DNA of 61,607 bases from DATJBF01 sp035515475. Its GTDB lineage: Bacteria; Verrucomicrobiota; Verrucomicrobiia; Palsa-1439. Below are positions 25,532-33,524 of this stretch, piece after piece. The notes under the pieces are model-generated. The model made no database searches. It saw nothing but the letters and a program-made list of their open reading frames with translations, and was not told the origin of the DNA. Numbering within the stretch: position 1 is the stretch's first letter; each line of letters opens with the position of its first letter. The stretch spans positions 1 through 61,607 of the forward strand of contig DATJBF010000016.1 in the NCBI GenBank assembly GCA_035515475.1, written 5' to 3'. The translations under genes were made by a program, and so were the position numbers.

Positions 25532-27247
25532 ATGTCACACCGAAGGGTAATTGGGTGCAACCCCGCGGTTGCGCTGGCGACCGTCGTGTTTTCTGCGGTG
25601 CTGGCCGCCGGCTGCGCCGGAACGCGCGCCGGGAGTGCCTACCGTTCCACGCCTCCGTCCGCAACCACCTCGTGGGACCTCTCACCCGCGCAGGAACGAC
25701 AGGCGGAAGCGCTCGCCGAATACGCGACCGGCGTATCCGAGGAATTCCGCGGCGATCTCGACGCCGCGCTCGTTCGCTACCAGCGCGCGCTCCAACTGGA
25801 TCCGCGAGACTCTCGGCTGGCCATCCGGCTCGGACAGATATACCTGAGCAAACACGACCTCACCAACGCCGTCAGCGTCATCGAGACCTCCGTCAAGGCC
25901 AACCCCAACGAGGCCGATCTCCTGTACTGGCTCGGCCTCGTGTACCGGACCGACAATCAGACCGACAAAGCCGTCACCGTGTTCCGCAAAGCATTGAAGA
26001 GCGATCCGACCAACGTCAACGCGCTCGGAAGCCTTCTCGACATCTATGCCCAGCAGGACGCGCTGGCCAAAGGGATCGCCCTCCTCGATCACGCATTCCG
26101 CCAAAAGACCGACGCAAGCGATTACTGGATGCGCCTCGGCGACTTCTACGCCCTCATCTTCAAACAGAAACCCACCTGGACGACGAAGATTGACCGCAAA
26201 CGGGTCCAGACCTGCTACGAAAAGGCGTTGGCGCTGGCCCCCGACGACCCCGACGTTCTGATGCGCCTGGGCGAAGTGTATGCCGACCAGGGCGACTTCC
26301 AACAGGCGGCGGATATCGATGCCCGGTTGCTCGCAAAACGACCGGACACGCCCCAGGTCCGCGAACAGCTCGCCTTGAACTATCTGCGGGCTGACGAAAA
26401 AGAGAAGGCGGCAGCCGTCCTCGAGGACATCATCAAGCGGGAACCGCTGCACTATGGAATCTACAACTACCTCGGCGAACTGTACGAAAACCTCGACAAA
26501 GATGAAAAGGCCATCTCGAATTATCAACAGTCGATCGTCATCAATCCCAACCAGCTTCTGCCGTATCTGCGCGCCGCCCTGCTCCAAATCAAACTGAAGC
26601 AGTTCGACGCGGCGGCCGAAACGCTGAAGGCCGCCCAGCAGAAGTTCCCGGCCGCCTATCAGGTGCCGTATTACTCCGGCCTGCTCTTCAGCGAGAAAAA
26701 AGAGTACGACAAGGCGATCGCTTCGTTCGCCGACGCCGAGACGCTCGCCGCCGAGATGCCGGAGGGAGCCAAGCTCGATGGCCGGTTCTACTTCTATTAC
26801 GGCGCGGCATGCGAACGCGCCGGAAACCTGGACAAGGCGGCCACACTTTTCCAGAAAAGCATCCAACTCGACCCCGAAGATCCAGCGGCCCCCAATTACC
26901 TCGGATTCATGTGGGCCGACAAAGGCGTCCATCTGGAGGAAGCGCTCGACCTGATTCAGAAAGCGGTGAAACTGGAGCCTGACAACGGCGCGTACGTGGA
27001 CAGCCTCGGTTGGGTGTTCTTTCGGCTGGGCCGCACCGAGGAGGCGCTGGCCCAACTGCGCCATGCGGCCGAGTTGATGAAGGACGACCCGACCGTACTC
27101 GGCCATCTGGCGGACGTGCTTATCAAGCTGGGCCGGTCCGGCGAAGCGCTCACCGTCCTGCGCCGGGCGAAGGAACTCGACCCCGATAACAAAGACATCT
27201 CCGAGAAGCTGCAGAAGCTCAAGGACGACCAGTCCGCCGCCCACTAG
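25532..27247 (+). CDS. TPR-repeat lipoprotein
   Basis: 571 residues. The N-terminal signal ends in a lipobox (VFSAVLAAGC, Cys about residue 28), so it is probably a periplasm-facing lipoprotein. About 12 tetratricopeptide repeats follow, for example AALVRYQRALQLDPRDSRLA, AISNYQQSIVINPNQLLPYL and KAATLFQKSIQLDPEDPAAP, with the last near residue 560. Such proteins scaffold envelope complexes, but no partner is indicated. It starts 17 bp after the small basic protein, with only a weak AAGGGG close to the ATG. Confidence 0.85.
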   Translation: MSHRRVIGCNPAVALATVVFSAVLAAGCAGTRAGSAYRSTPPSATTSWDLSPAQERQAEALAEYATGVSEEFRGDLDAALVRYQRALQLDPRDSRLAIRLGQIYLSKHDLTNAVSVIETSVKANPNEADLLYWLGLVYRTDNQTDKAVTVFRKALKSDPTNVNALGSLLDIYAQQDALAKGIALLDHAFRQKTDASDYWMRLGDFYALIFKQKPTWTTKIDRKRVQTCYEKALALAPDDPDVLMRLGEVYADQGDFQQAADIDARLLAKRPDTPQVREQLALNYLRADEKEKAAAVLEDIIKREPLHYGIYNYLGELYENLDKDEKAISNYQQSIVINPNQLLPYLRAALLQIKLKQFDAAAETLKAAQQKFPAAYQVPYYSGLLFSEKKEYDKAIASFADAETLAAEMPEGAKLDGRFYFYYGAACERAGNLDKAATLFQKSIQLDPEDPAAPNYLGFMWADKGVHLEEALDLIQKAVKLEPDNGAYVDSLGWVFFRLGRTEEALAQLRHAAELMKDDPTVLGHLADVLIKLGRSGEALTVLRRAKELDPDNKDISEKLQKLKDDQSAAH

Positions 27248-27272
27248 CGGTCAAAGCGCATAGCCTACAGAT

Positions 27273-28271
27273 TCAACGAAACCAGCGGCGGCGGCGCGGG
27301 ACGTACACAGCCTCCAGAGTGCGCTCGCCGTGCAAGCCGCTTACGGCGGTCTGCCATGCTGCCTCCGCGGTGACGAGCAATGCGTCCAGATACGGGAGCA
27401 GCCGAATCTCGTGGCGTTGAACCTGATCGTCCCGCCGCCGGAGGTGTTCGGCCTCGGTGGCTCGAAGCCGTTCCTGGTATCGCGCCCGGGCTTCGTCCTT
27501 GTGCTGCCGCCCCATGCGGCCGGCCAGTTCCTGATGGTAGGCGTCGAAATAATCGTCAATGCGCCGCAACTCGCGTTCGAGGTAATGTTCCTGGCGTTTG
27601 CGGATCGAGGCCAGGTCGTCACACAGATCCTCCAGCACGTGACGGTTCAGCCAGTCCTTCCACGGCACGCTCTCCAGACCCATCCAGGGAACCGGCCCGC
27701 CCGGATACGGGACAAAAGCGAAGCCATCCAGTTGTTGCTCCAGTTGCACGTCCCGCTGCCCGTCGGACATGGCCATGGCTACCCGATGGGTTGTCCAGTG
27801 CTGGTCAACGCTTTGGATGGCCACGCGCACCACTGCAATCAAAGTGAAGTGCCAGACACGGCGCCAATCATCAGGGTTCATCCGCGCTCGTTGTCCAAAC
27901 TGGTTCTGCCAGACCTTTTGCGCGACGGCTGTCGTCGGCGGGGAATTGGTTTCCAGGCCGGGCTGCAAACAGGCGCGAAACAACGGTGGTCGCTGCCGCC
28001 ACAACGCTTCTACCAATCGAAAGGTCAGCGGACACCCGGGAAACACTTGCACGGCTGCATCGCGGGCTCCTGGCTCCGTAGGTTCCGGGAAATGCAACGT
28101 GGTTGCGTGCAACTGCCCGTCGTTTCGCCACAGCGAGGCTGCTTCGCCCTCGGCCACCACGTCCAAACGATCGTACCAGGTGCGCTCGCACACGGCTCCG
28201 AGTTCGCCGAGCGTCTGCTCGAAGAACTCGACCAGCCGTGCGGGATGTGGCGGCTGCTTAGCCAGCTTCAT
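27273..28271 (-). CDS. Coiled-coil partner protein of the adjacent SNF2 helicase
   Basis: 332 residues, starting inside the end of the helicase gene (14-bp overlap), which implies translational coupling. The N-terminal 200 residues form an alpha/beta region (ARLVEFFEQTLGELG, ASLWRNDGQLHATTLHFPE, FPGCPLTFRLVEALW). The next segment, VPWMGLESVPWKDWLNRHVLEDL, leads into a long charged coiled coil (about 225-310: IRKRQEHYLERELRRIDDYF, then ARARYQERLRATEAEHLRRR). Some longer SNF2 helicases carry a similar coiled coil at their own C-terminus. This gene may therefore be the detached tail of such a helicase. No nuclease motif is visible. Function is unknown beyond this association. Confidence 0.65.
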   Translation of the reverse strand: MKLAKQPPHPARLVEFFEQTLGELGAVCERTWYDRLDVVAEGEAASLWRNDGQLHATTLHFPEPTEPGARDAAVQVFPGCPLTFRLVEALWRQRPPLFRACLQPGLETNSPPTTAVAQKVWQNQFGQRARMNPDDWRRVWHFTLIAVVRVAIQSVDQHWTTHRVAMAMSDGQRDVQLEQQLDGFAFVPYPGGPVPWMGLESVPWKDWLNRHVLEDLCDDLASIRKRQEHYLERELRRIDDYFDAYHQELAGRMGRQHKDEARARYQERLRATEAEHLRRRDDQVQRHEIRLLPYLDALLVTAEAAWQTAVSGLHGERTLEAVYVPRRRRWFR

Positions 28272-30609
28272 AATCGTTCCTGAACAGCACTTCGTCGAGC
28301 CGTTTGACTTCATCGAATTCGGCGCGAGCAGCCTGCAGTTCTTCGCCCAACGCGGCCATGGCCTGTTGGACTTTGCCCTGACTGTCGCGCCACCGGCGAA
28401 ACACTTCCTCGGCGAAATCATCACTGCCGAATTTTTCCCCGAGTACCAACCCGGTCTCGCCTACCACCAGTTCAAACAGATTCAACTTGTCCTGCAACAC
28501 CTCCAGCAAATGTTCCTGGAGCGAGCCGGCCTGAACGAGGTTGTAGATTTCCACGGGCCGCTGCTGGCCCAAGCGGTGAAGCCGTCCGATGCGTTGCTCG
28601 AGTTCCATCGGATCCCACGGCAGATCGAAGTTGACAATGCGATGAGAGAATTGCAGGTTGCGTCCCTCGGTGCCGCTGTGGGTCAGCAACAGCGCCCCAC
28701 CCTCGTCGCGGAACCGGTCGGTGATCTCCTGACGTTGAGAGGCCGGCGTCTGGCCGTTGATAACCCAGGTTTTCACGCCCGAGTGGTTCAGCGCCTCGGC
28801 CAGCGCGGCCTGCGTCCGGAGAAACTGAGTGAACACCACCAAGCCGCCGTCTCCGGCAGCCAGTCGCGGCAGCGGTGCCAGTTTCCTCTCCCAACTCTCC
28901 TGCGGAGGCAGAGACTGCCGCCAGCGGGCTGCCTGCTCGCCATTCGGAAACGACATGAGCGCCTCCAGCCATGCTTGGGGGCTGCTGCCGGCGGCCTGGA
29001 GCAACAGCCGTCCCCACAAGCTGGCCTGGCTCGGCGTCAACGCTTTAAGGGCTTCGCGCAGTTCGGCTTCCCATGTTTGCCAGAATGCCTGCTCGGCCGG
29101 CGTCGGCTCGAACAGTACGGTCTCGGCACGACGGGGCGGCAGCCGAATGCCCGCACTGGACCGGGTGTTGCGAATCATCACCTGACCGAGCAACCCGCGC
29201 AACTGATCGGGATCACGTGGCCGGGTGGGACGATCCGCATCGAGAAATCGTTGCCGGAATTCTCTGGGAGTCGGCAACTGACCGGGTTTGAGCAACGTGA
29301 CGAGGTTGTAGATTTCCTCGATGGAACCGTGAACGGGTGTCGCGGTCAACAGGAGCAGGAACTGCCGGGGCAACACGCTGACTGCCTGCCACGCTTTGGA
29401 GGCGCGGTTGCGCAGATAGTGCGCTTCGTCCACGATCAGCATGTCCCAGCCAATCTGCTGCGCCTGCGACAGATGGGCGTCCTGCTTCAACGTGTGCACG
29501 GAAGCAACGATGCACGGATTGGTCCGCCAGAATTCCGCCGGGTCGGATCGAAACGCGGATTGGTTCGTGCCGACGGTCGGAAGGGCGAACTTCGATTCCA
29601 GTTCCTCCTGCCATTGATCGATCAGCGAGGGCAGCGTCAGCACCAGAAACCGTTTGACCATCCCCCGCATCATATACTCTTTCAAGACCAGTCCCGCCTC
29701 GATCGTTTTGCCCAGGCCAACTTCATCAGATAACAAGGCCCGTCCCTGCAACGGCCCGATCACACGCAGCGCCGTGCGGAGTTGGTAGTCGAGATGTTCG
29801 ATGGCACAGTAGGGAAGCGCCAGCAAATCGTCGGACTGGTTCGATACCCACCACACTGAAGCATTCTCCAGTAATAGGAACGGCCGTGGATCAGCCAGCA
29901 ATCCATCGCCGAGGCCCGTCAGTCCCGCCTGCCCTTGGACCTGGATCGGCTCGACGCGCATGGGTACCGACGGTACAGGCCTCAGCGGTTTGGCCGGGAT
30001 CGTCGCCGCGCCCTGGTTGCTGGAATCCGGCTTCACAGTTTGTTTTCGGCGCGCGGCCCGCTCAGCCCGCTGCCGTTGTGCCTCCGCCATGCACTGGTGC
30101 AACCTCCGCCGCGCGTCCCGCTCTTTCTCCTCGCGCCGGCGCTGGCGTCCGAGAGCCCGAACCATTTCGGGATCGGCTTCTTCCAAAGCTCGGGCAAGCG
30201 GACTGAAGTCGACCTGAAGGGCGCATCCCATATCCAACAGCATCATGCCCAGGGCCCGCCAAGCCAATCCTCCTGGAGCGTTCAGGGCCTCCAAATGCGT
30301 CCGCCGATTGGACGGATCGTCAGGCAGGCGACGTTGAAACCGGATGGCCTCGGCGGGAACAGGAAATCGCTTCTGCCATCGACGAAGCGCAGCGTGGATG
30401 CTGCTGCCGTGGAGCTTCGTACGAGATTCTTCCGTCGCGCCCCGATACCGGAGCAGCCATTTCAGCCCCCGGGGCTCGGGCGTGATCACCAATTCGGCCA
30501 GCAAGCGTGTCTCTTCCTGCCAGTGTAGAACGGTGCAGCCGTGCGCGTAATCGAAAGTGACGCACAACGCAAGGGCCGTCTGCGGTCGCTCGAATAGTTC
30601 CTGCGTCAT
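28258..30609 (-). CDS. SNF2-family DEAD/DEAH-box helicase (RapA/HepA-like)
   Basis: 783-residue SF2 ATPase. A 220-residue N-terminal region of unknown fold includes a charged helix near 140-190 (EEKERDARRRLHQCMAEAQR). The first motor domain has Walker A DEVGLGKT (295-302), DEAH (394-397) and LLLTATPVHG. The second has VVFTQFLRTQAALAEAL, LLTHSGTEGRNLQF and QRIGRLHRLGQQRPVEIYNL, typical of Snf2-like translocases in the RapA group. A C-terminal helix of 60 residues precedes the overlapping partner gene. The RapA family remodels stalled RNA polymerase, but related two-gene units occur in defence islands. It lies at the edge of the accessory block; which role applies is open. Confidence 0.85.
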   Translation of the reverse strand: MTQELFERPQTALALCVTFDYAHGCTVLHWQEETRLLAELVITPEPRGLKWLLRYRGATEESRTKLHGSSIHAALRRWQKRFPVPAEAIRFQRRLPDDPSNRRTHLEALNAPGGLAWRALGMMLLDMGCALQVDFSPLARALEEADPEMVRALGRQRRREEKERDARRRLHQCMAEAQRQRAERAARRKQTVKPDSSNQGAATIPAKPLRPVPSVPMRVEPIQVQGQAGLTGLGDGLLADPRPFLLLENASVWWVSNQSDDLLALPYCAIEHLDYQLRTALRVIGPLQGRALLSDEVGLGKTIEAGLVLKEYMMRGMVKRFLVLTLPSLIDQWQEELESKFALPTVGTNQSAFRSDPAEFWRTNPCIVASVHTLKQDAHLSQAQQIGWDMLIVDEAHYLRNRASKAWQAVSVLPRQFLLLLTATPVHGSIEEIYNLVTLLKPGQLPTPREFRQRFLDADRPTRPRDPDQLRGLLGQVMIRNTRSSAGIRLPPRRAETVLFEPTPAEQAFWQTWEAELREALKALTPSQASLWGRLLLQAAGSSPQAWLEALMSFPNGEQAARWRQSLPPQESWERKLAPLPRLAAGDGGLVVFTQFLRTQAALAEALNHSGVKTWVINGQTPASQRQEITDRFRDEGGALLLTHSGTEGRNLQFSHRIVNFDLPWDPMELEQRIGRLHRLGQQRPVEIYNLVQAGSLQEHLLEVLQDKLNLFELVVGETGLVLGEKFGSDDFAEEVFRRWRDSQGKVQQAMAALGEELQAARAEFDEVKRLDEVLFRNDYEAG

Positions 30610-30664
30610 CGCGACGGGATTCTACCATGCCGCTGTAGAAAGGGTCATCATTGACTGATTGGAT

Positions 30665-31177
30665 TCATCGAGCGCGTTCGGTGATGAGACGGTTGATAAG
30701 GCGTCGCACCGTGACGAAGCCTACCGCGCCAACCGCTCCAGCCACCCCATTTGCAGCGGCTTGTTTGTAACGCTTCTTCTTTGCTTCGTCGATGGCTGCG
30801 AATGTTCCACCGATGGCAATCAGGGCACAGAAAACGACCAACCCGAGTAACGCATATTTGGCGAACACAGACAGCACGCCGCCCCACGCTGTCCGGTTGG
30901 CTTTGAATGCACGCACAGTCGACGCACCAAAGAGGGCGGCGCTCACTAATAACGCTGGCCAGCCTACAACTGGGCTGATTCCAAACGCGATGCCGGAAGG
31001 CACCAACGAAATAAGGCTGATACAGGTGATGTTAAGACCTGCTCGGCTATCGTATACAACGATCTTGCGCTGACACCCCAGGACCGAACCGCAAATCGCC
31101 AGAATCAGACCGGTCACTGTCGACAGACCGAGGAAACCGCCTAGAAGGGCACCGGAATCGCTTACCGGCTGATTCAC
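30665..31177 (-). CDS. Multi-pass membrane protein of unknown function
   Basis: 170 residues with four or five hydrophobic segments (about 8-33, 48-65, 70-90, 98-125 and possibly 140-160). A short basic loop after the fourth reads EAKKKRYKQ. It begins at a GTG that overlaps the stop of the nuclease-like gene (GTGA), so the two are translationally coupled. The segments resemble DUF4190-type small membrane proteins. If the three-gene unit is a defence module, this would be the candidate membrane-acting component. That is speculation from context only. Confidence 0.6.
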   Translation of the reverse strand: MNQPVSDSGALLGGFLGLSTVTGLILAICGSVLGCQRKIVVYDSRAGLNITCISLISLVPSGIAFGISPVVGWPALLVSAALFGASTVRAFKANRTAWGGVLSVFAKYALLGLVVFCALIAIGGTFAAIDEAKKKRYKQAAANGVAGAVGAVGFVTVRRLINRLITERAR

Positions 31178-32181
31178 TGTTCAGCAGTACTCCCTCTACG
31201 TGCGTTTGCGATGGCACTTAGTATGGGGGCGAGCTGCTTCAATATCTCTTCCACTGGGTTCTTAAGGGCTAGAGTTTCTTCCGAGACCCACCCCACGGTG
31301 TAATCCTCGAAGGGCATTGTGTTCTTGCATGACCCATGGAAAGCCGCTTGCACTGGTGCTGGCCATATGTTGTTAACACCAAAACACAGAGGAATGCCTT
31401 TCTTTTTCCAAAATCGTGTCGACATTCCGAAAAAGAAGACGTCTTGGCGTTGTTCGTCTTCGAAGGTGTATATATATTCGTCCGGCCAGAGTGTATTTTC
31501 GCGACTCCTCGAAACCCGGAAAGTGCCATTCTTCGCGCAGACCTCATCAATCAATTTGCCAAGCTTGTTTATTGCTTCAATGAATGTTGGGGCTTCGGTC
31601 GGGAAAAGCATGATCCGCTCCTTTTCTGAGAAGTCAATCGGCGTCGATCCATACCATGCTATCAGCAATCGGTAAAACTCACCAAAGAACGGATTTAGGT
31701 CTTGTAGGTTGTTGCTTTTAATGATTTCGAGAACATCCTCCCAATACACCGGTGTTTTGCGCACGTTGATAGTGTAGTCTTGCGCATAAGATTCGAGTTC
31801 TTCACGAAGGGCCTGCTCATAGTCCCACCCTTTGGGAATTAAGAAGGCAAGCCATCCCTTCCGGCTATGCTTCTTGTCACGCAAGGCATTGAGGTAACCG
31901 GCTGGCTGGCTGTCGGTTGGAGGACACCACTTTTTAACCTTTATTTCGAGGATCGCGAAGATTTCGTCATTGTCCACAACAATGTCGGGACGGCCGAATT
32001 TGCCCAAACTCCTTTGTGTTTCAATATTGGCAAATTCAATCTTCTCTGCGCATTCATTCGAAAATAAGAGGGTAAGCAAAGGTCGTCGAAAAGCACCAAA
32101 CCACATCAGGTTGCGAAGTAACTCAGTGGCAGAGTTTTCGTTATAGACGAGCCCGTCAAAAATGTTTGGATCGGGAGACAC
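31174..32181 (-). CDS. PD-(D/E)XK nuclease superfamily protein
   Basis: 335 residues. The N-terminal domain has the PD-(D/E)XK arrangement: Glu20 on a helix, then GRPDIVVDNDEIFAILEIKV with Asp66 and the E-x-K pair Glu79/Lys81. This suggests a Mg-dependent nuclease core, of the PDDEXK_4-like type seen in many accessory genes. The rest contains GWLAFLIPKGWDYEQALREE and a C-terminal domain with aromatic clusters (PDEYIYTFEDEQRQDVFFFG). No restriction methylase is adjacent. The start is a GTG just after the upstream TAG (2-nt gap); longer in-frame starts would overlap the repeat protein. The local sequence is visibly AT-richer than the flanks, as expected for acquired DNA. Confidence 0.65.
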   Translation of the reverse strand: MSPDPNIFDGLVYNENSATELLRNLMWFGAFRRPLLTLLFSNECAEKIEFANIETQRSLGKFGRPDIVVDNDEIFAILEIKVKKWCPPTDSQPAGYLNALRDKKHSRKGWLAFLIPKGWDYEQALREELESYAQDYTINVRKTPVYWEDVLEIIKSNNLQDLNPFFGEFYRLLIAWYGSTPIDFSEKERIMLFPTEAPTFIEAINKLGKLIDEVCAKNGTFRVSRSRENTLWPDEYIYTFEDEQRQDVFFFGMSTRFWKKKGIPLCFGVNNIWPAPVQAAFHGSCKNTMPFEDYTVGWVSEETLALKNPVEEILKQLAPILSAIANARRGSTAEQ

Positions 32182-32183
32182 GG

Positions 32184-32486
32184 CTACTTCGCTCTCCGTC
32201 CTTGCTCGCGGCAATTGCGGTCGTAGGTCACAATCCACGGCCCTTCTTGTGTCGTGAAAGTACGGCCAGACGCGGAGCGAACTGACTTGTTTGCGCCTGA
32301 CATGCGCTTGATCTCACGGCAGTTCTCGTCGTACGTGACAACCCACGGGCCTTCGACGAGGACAAAGAAGTCGCTGGAAAATCCTACGAGTGTCTTGTTC
32401 GCCCCGCCCATTCGCTTTAGTTCCTTTCCGCGTTCATCATAAACGATGATCCACGCTCCGTCGTGGCTCACCTCTGCAATTGGCAT
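32184..32486 (-). CDS. Small three-repeat protein (GxWxVxYD repeats)
   Basis: 100 residues built from three tandem repeats of about 36 residues: GAWIIVYDERGKELKRMGG, then GPWVVTYDENCREIKRMSG, then a shortened GPWIVTYDRNCREQGRR. Each has a Trp, a beta-strand IV(T)YD and a basic (K/R)RM end, linked by GANK and a strand. The pattern suggests a small beta-rich binding fold, possibly blade-like. It is the first gene of a close-packed trio with the PD-(D/E)XK protein and the membrane protein. I do not recognise a named family. Confidence 0.6.
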   Translation of the reverse strand: MPIAEVSHDGAWIIVYDERGKELKRMGGANKTLVGFSSDFFVLVEGPWVVTYDENCREIKRMSGANKSVRSASGRTFTTQEGPWIVTYDRNCREQGRRAK

Positions 32487-32592
32487 GTGGGTATTCTTTC
32501 CTTAAGTCTTTAATGGTTTGGTCGCCGACACCGCCTACTTCTCTCTGGCCGCCAGTTTATCGCGCCTGACGAAGCGATCAAGTCCTATCGCA

Positions 32593-33036
32593 TCACGCCA
32601 CGTCTCCCATGTACGCGCATCTCAGGTCGGAAACACCGGCAAGTAAAACGTCAGCGAGTCCAGTTGGGTACAGTGTGTAATCCGAAAGTTTATTTACCGG
32701 AACCCAAACCATGCCGGTTTGGTGCGTGTCGGGTCGCATTCCGTTGGCTGTGTTGGCTACTTCCCCTCGCTCAGTTTCCGCGCAGGTGTCCAGCCACGGG
32801 ACAAACCGATATGTCAGAAACCCCGCCTCGTATCCCAATGAGGATTTCGGATTGACGATTTCCTCCAGCAGAAGTCCTAGGTTCTGAGTTCCGCCGGGGC
32901 CGTTGTATCCTATCTGAATGGCGCGAATGGTGTAAACATAGCCAGCAATCGGCAGGGATGTACACCAGTCAGCCACTGCGGGAGGAAACGAGTCATTGAT
33001 GCAGACGACCTTCTGTCCAATATCCCACCCATTCAT
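32593..33036 (-). CDS. Hypothetical protein, phage/accessory-type
   Basis: 147 residues beginning WDIGQKVVCINDSFPPAVADW and including VYTIRAIQIG and LGLLLEEIVNP. This compact N-terminal domain recurs, as far as I recall, in short proteins of accessory or phage origin; its function is not known. The C-terminal third (MRPDTHQTGMVWVPVNKL) is less conserved-looking. The start overlaps the stop of the DnaB-domain gene by 4 nt (ATGA). It has no signal peptide or membrane segment. Confidence 0.55.
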   Translation of the reverse strand: MNGWDIGQKVVCINDSFPPAVADWCTSLPIAGYVYTIRAIQIGYNGPGGTQNLGLLLEEIVNPKSSLGYEAGFLTYRFVPWLDTCAETERGEVANTANGMRPDTHQTGMVWVPVNKLSDYTLYPTGLADVLLAGVSDLRCAYMGDVA

Positions 33037-33434
33037 TTTGCACCTTTGCCATCCTTTCGATGCGCCTGCCGCCGACGGAACTTCTCCTCCATGATGGACA
33101 GGTAGAATCTCCAGTTCGTAATCGATCCCGAACTATTGATGAGATCCACGATGTAGGCCTCGCCACCGATTAATTCCAGCTTGCCCTGTTCTTTTAGCTT
33201 TTGCGTCAGCATAATCGCGTCAAGGGCCAAGCCTTCCTTCCGCATGACCATCATGGCTTCAAAGACAGTCAAGTGTCGCGGCTCATAGAAAAATCTCTTC
33301 GCCAGCTTCTCACGCGATACCGTATCAAGTACCTCCTCCGCGATATCAGGTACTAAAATCATGGAACCGAGCAAGCCCATTTCGGCTTTGATGCAGTGTG
33401 GCGGCTCAGAGTTGTCTTGCTGTCCATTTGCCAC
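33033..33434 (-). CDS. Orphan DnaB helicase N-terminal domain protein
   Basis: 133 residues. The segment PHCIKAEMGLLGSMILVPDI, followed by FYEPRHLTVFEAMMVMRKEG and LIGGEAYIVDLINS, matches the DnaB N-terminal domain that mediates helicase hexamer and primase contacts. The RecA-like ATPase domain is absent; the protein stops shortly after it. I chose the GTG at 33434 because TGAGGT precedes it at 5-nt spacing; an upstream TTG at 33506 lacks such a signal. A solitary domain like this could be a decayed replicative helicase from a phage or plasmid, or a modulator of the host helicase. Confidence 0.65.
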   Translation of the reverse strand: MANGQQDNSEPPHCIKAEMGLLGSMILVPDIAEEVLDTVSREKLAKRFFYEPRHLTVFEAMMVMRKEGLALDAIMLTQKLKEQGKLELIGGEAYIVDLINSSGSITNWRFYLSIMEEKFRRRQAHRKDGKGAK

Positions 33435-33524
33435 CGAGACCTCAGTTTCGATTGGCTGATCATGGATGCATCTGGACGATGCATCAAAGGAACAGATTGT
33501 CCCCAAAGATTGTCCCAGCGCGAG

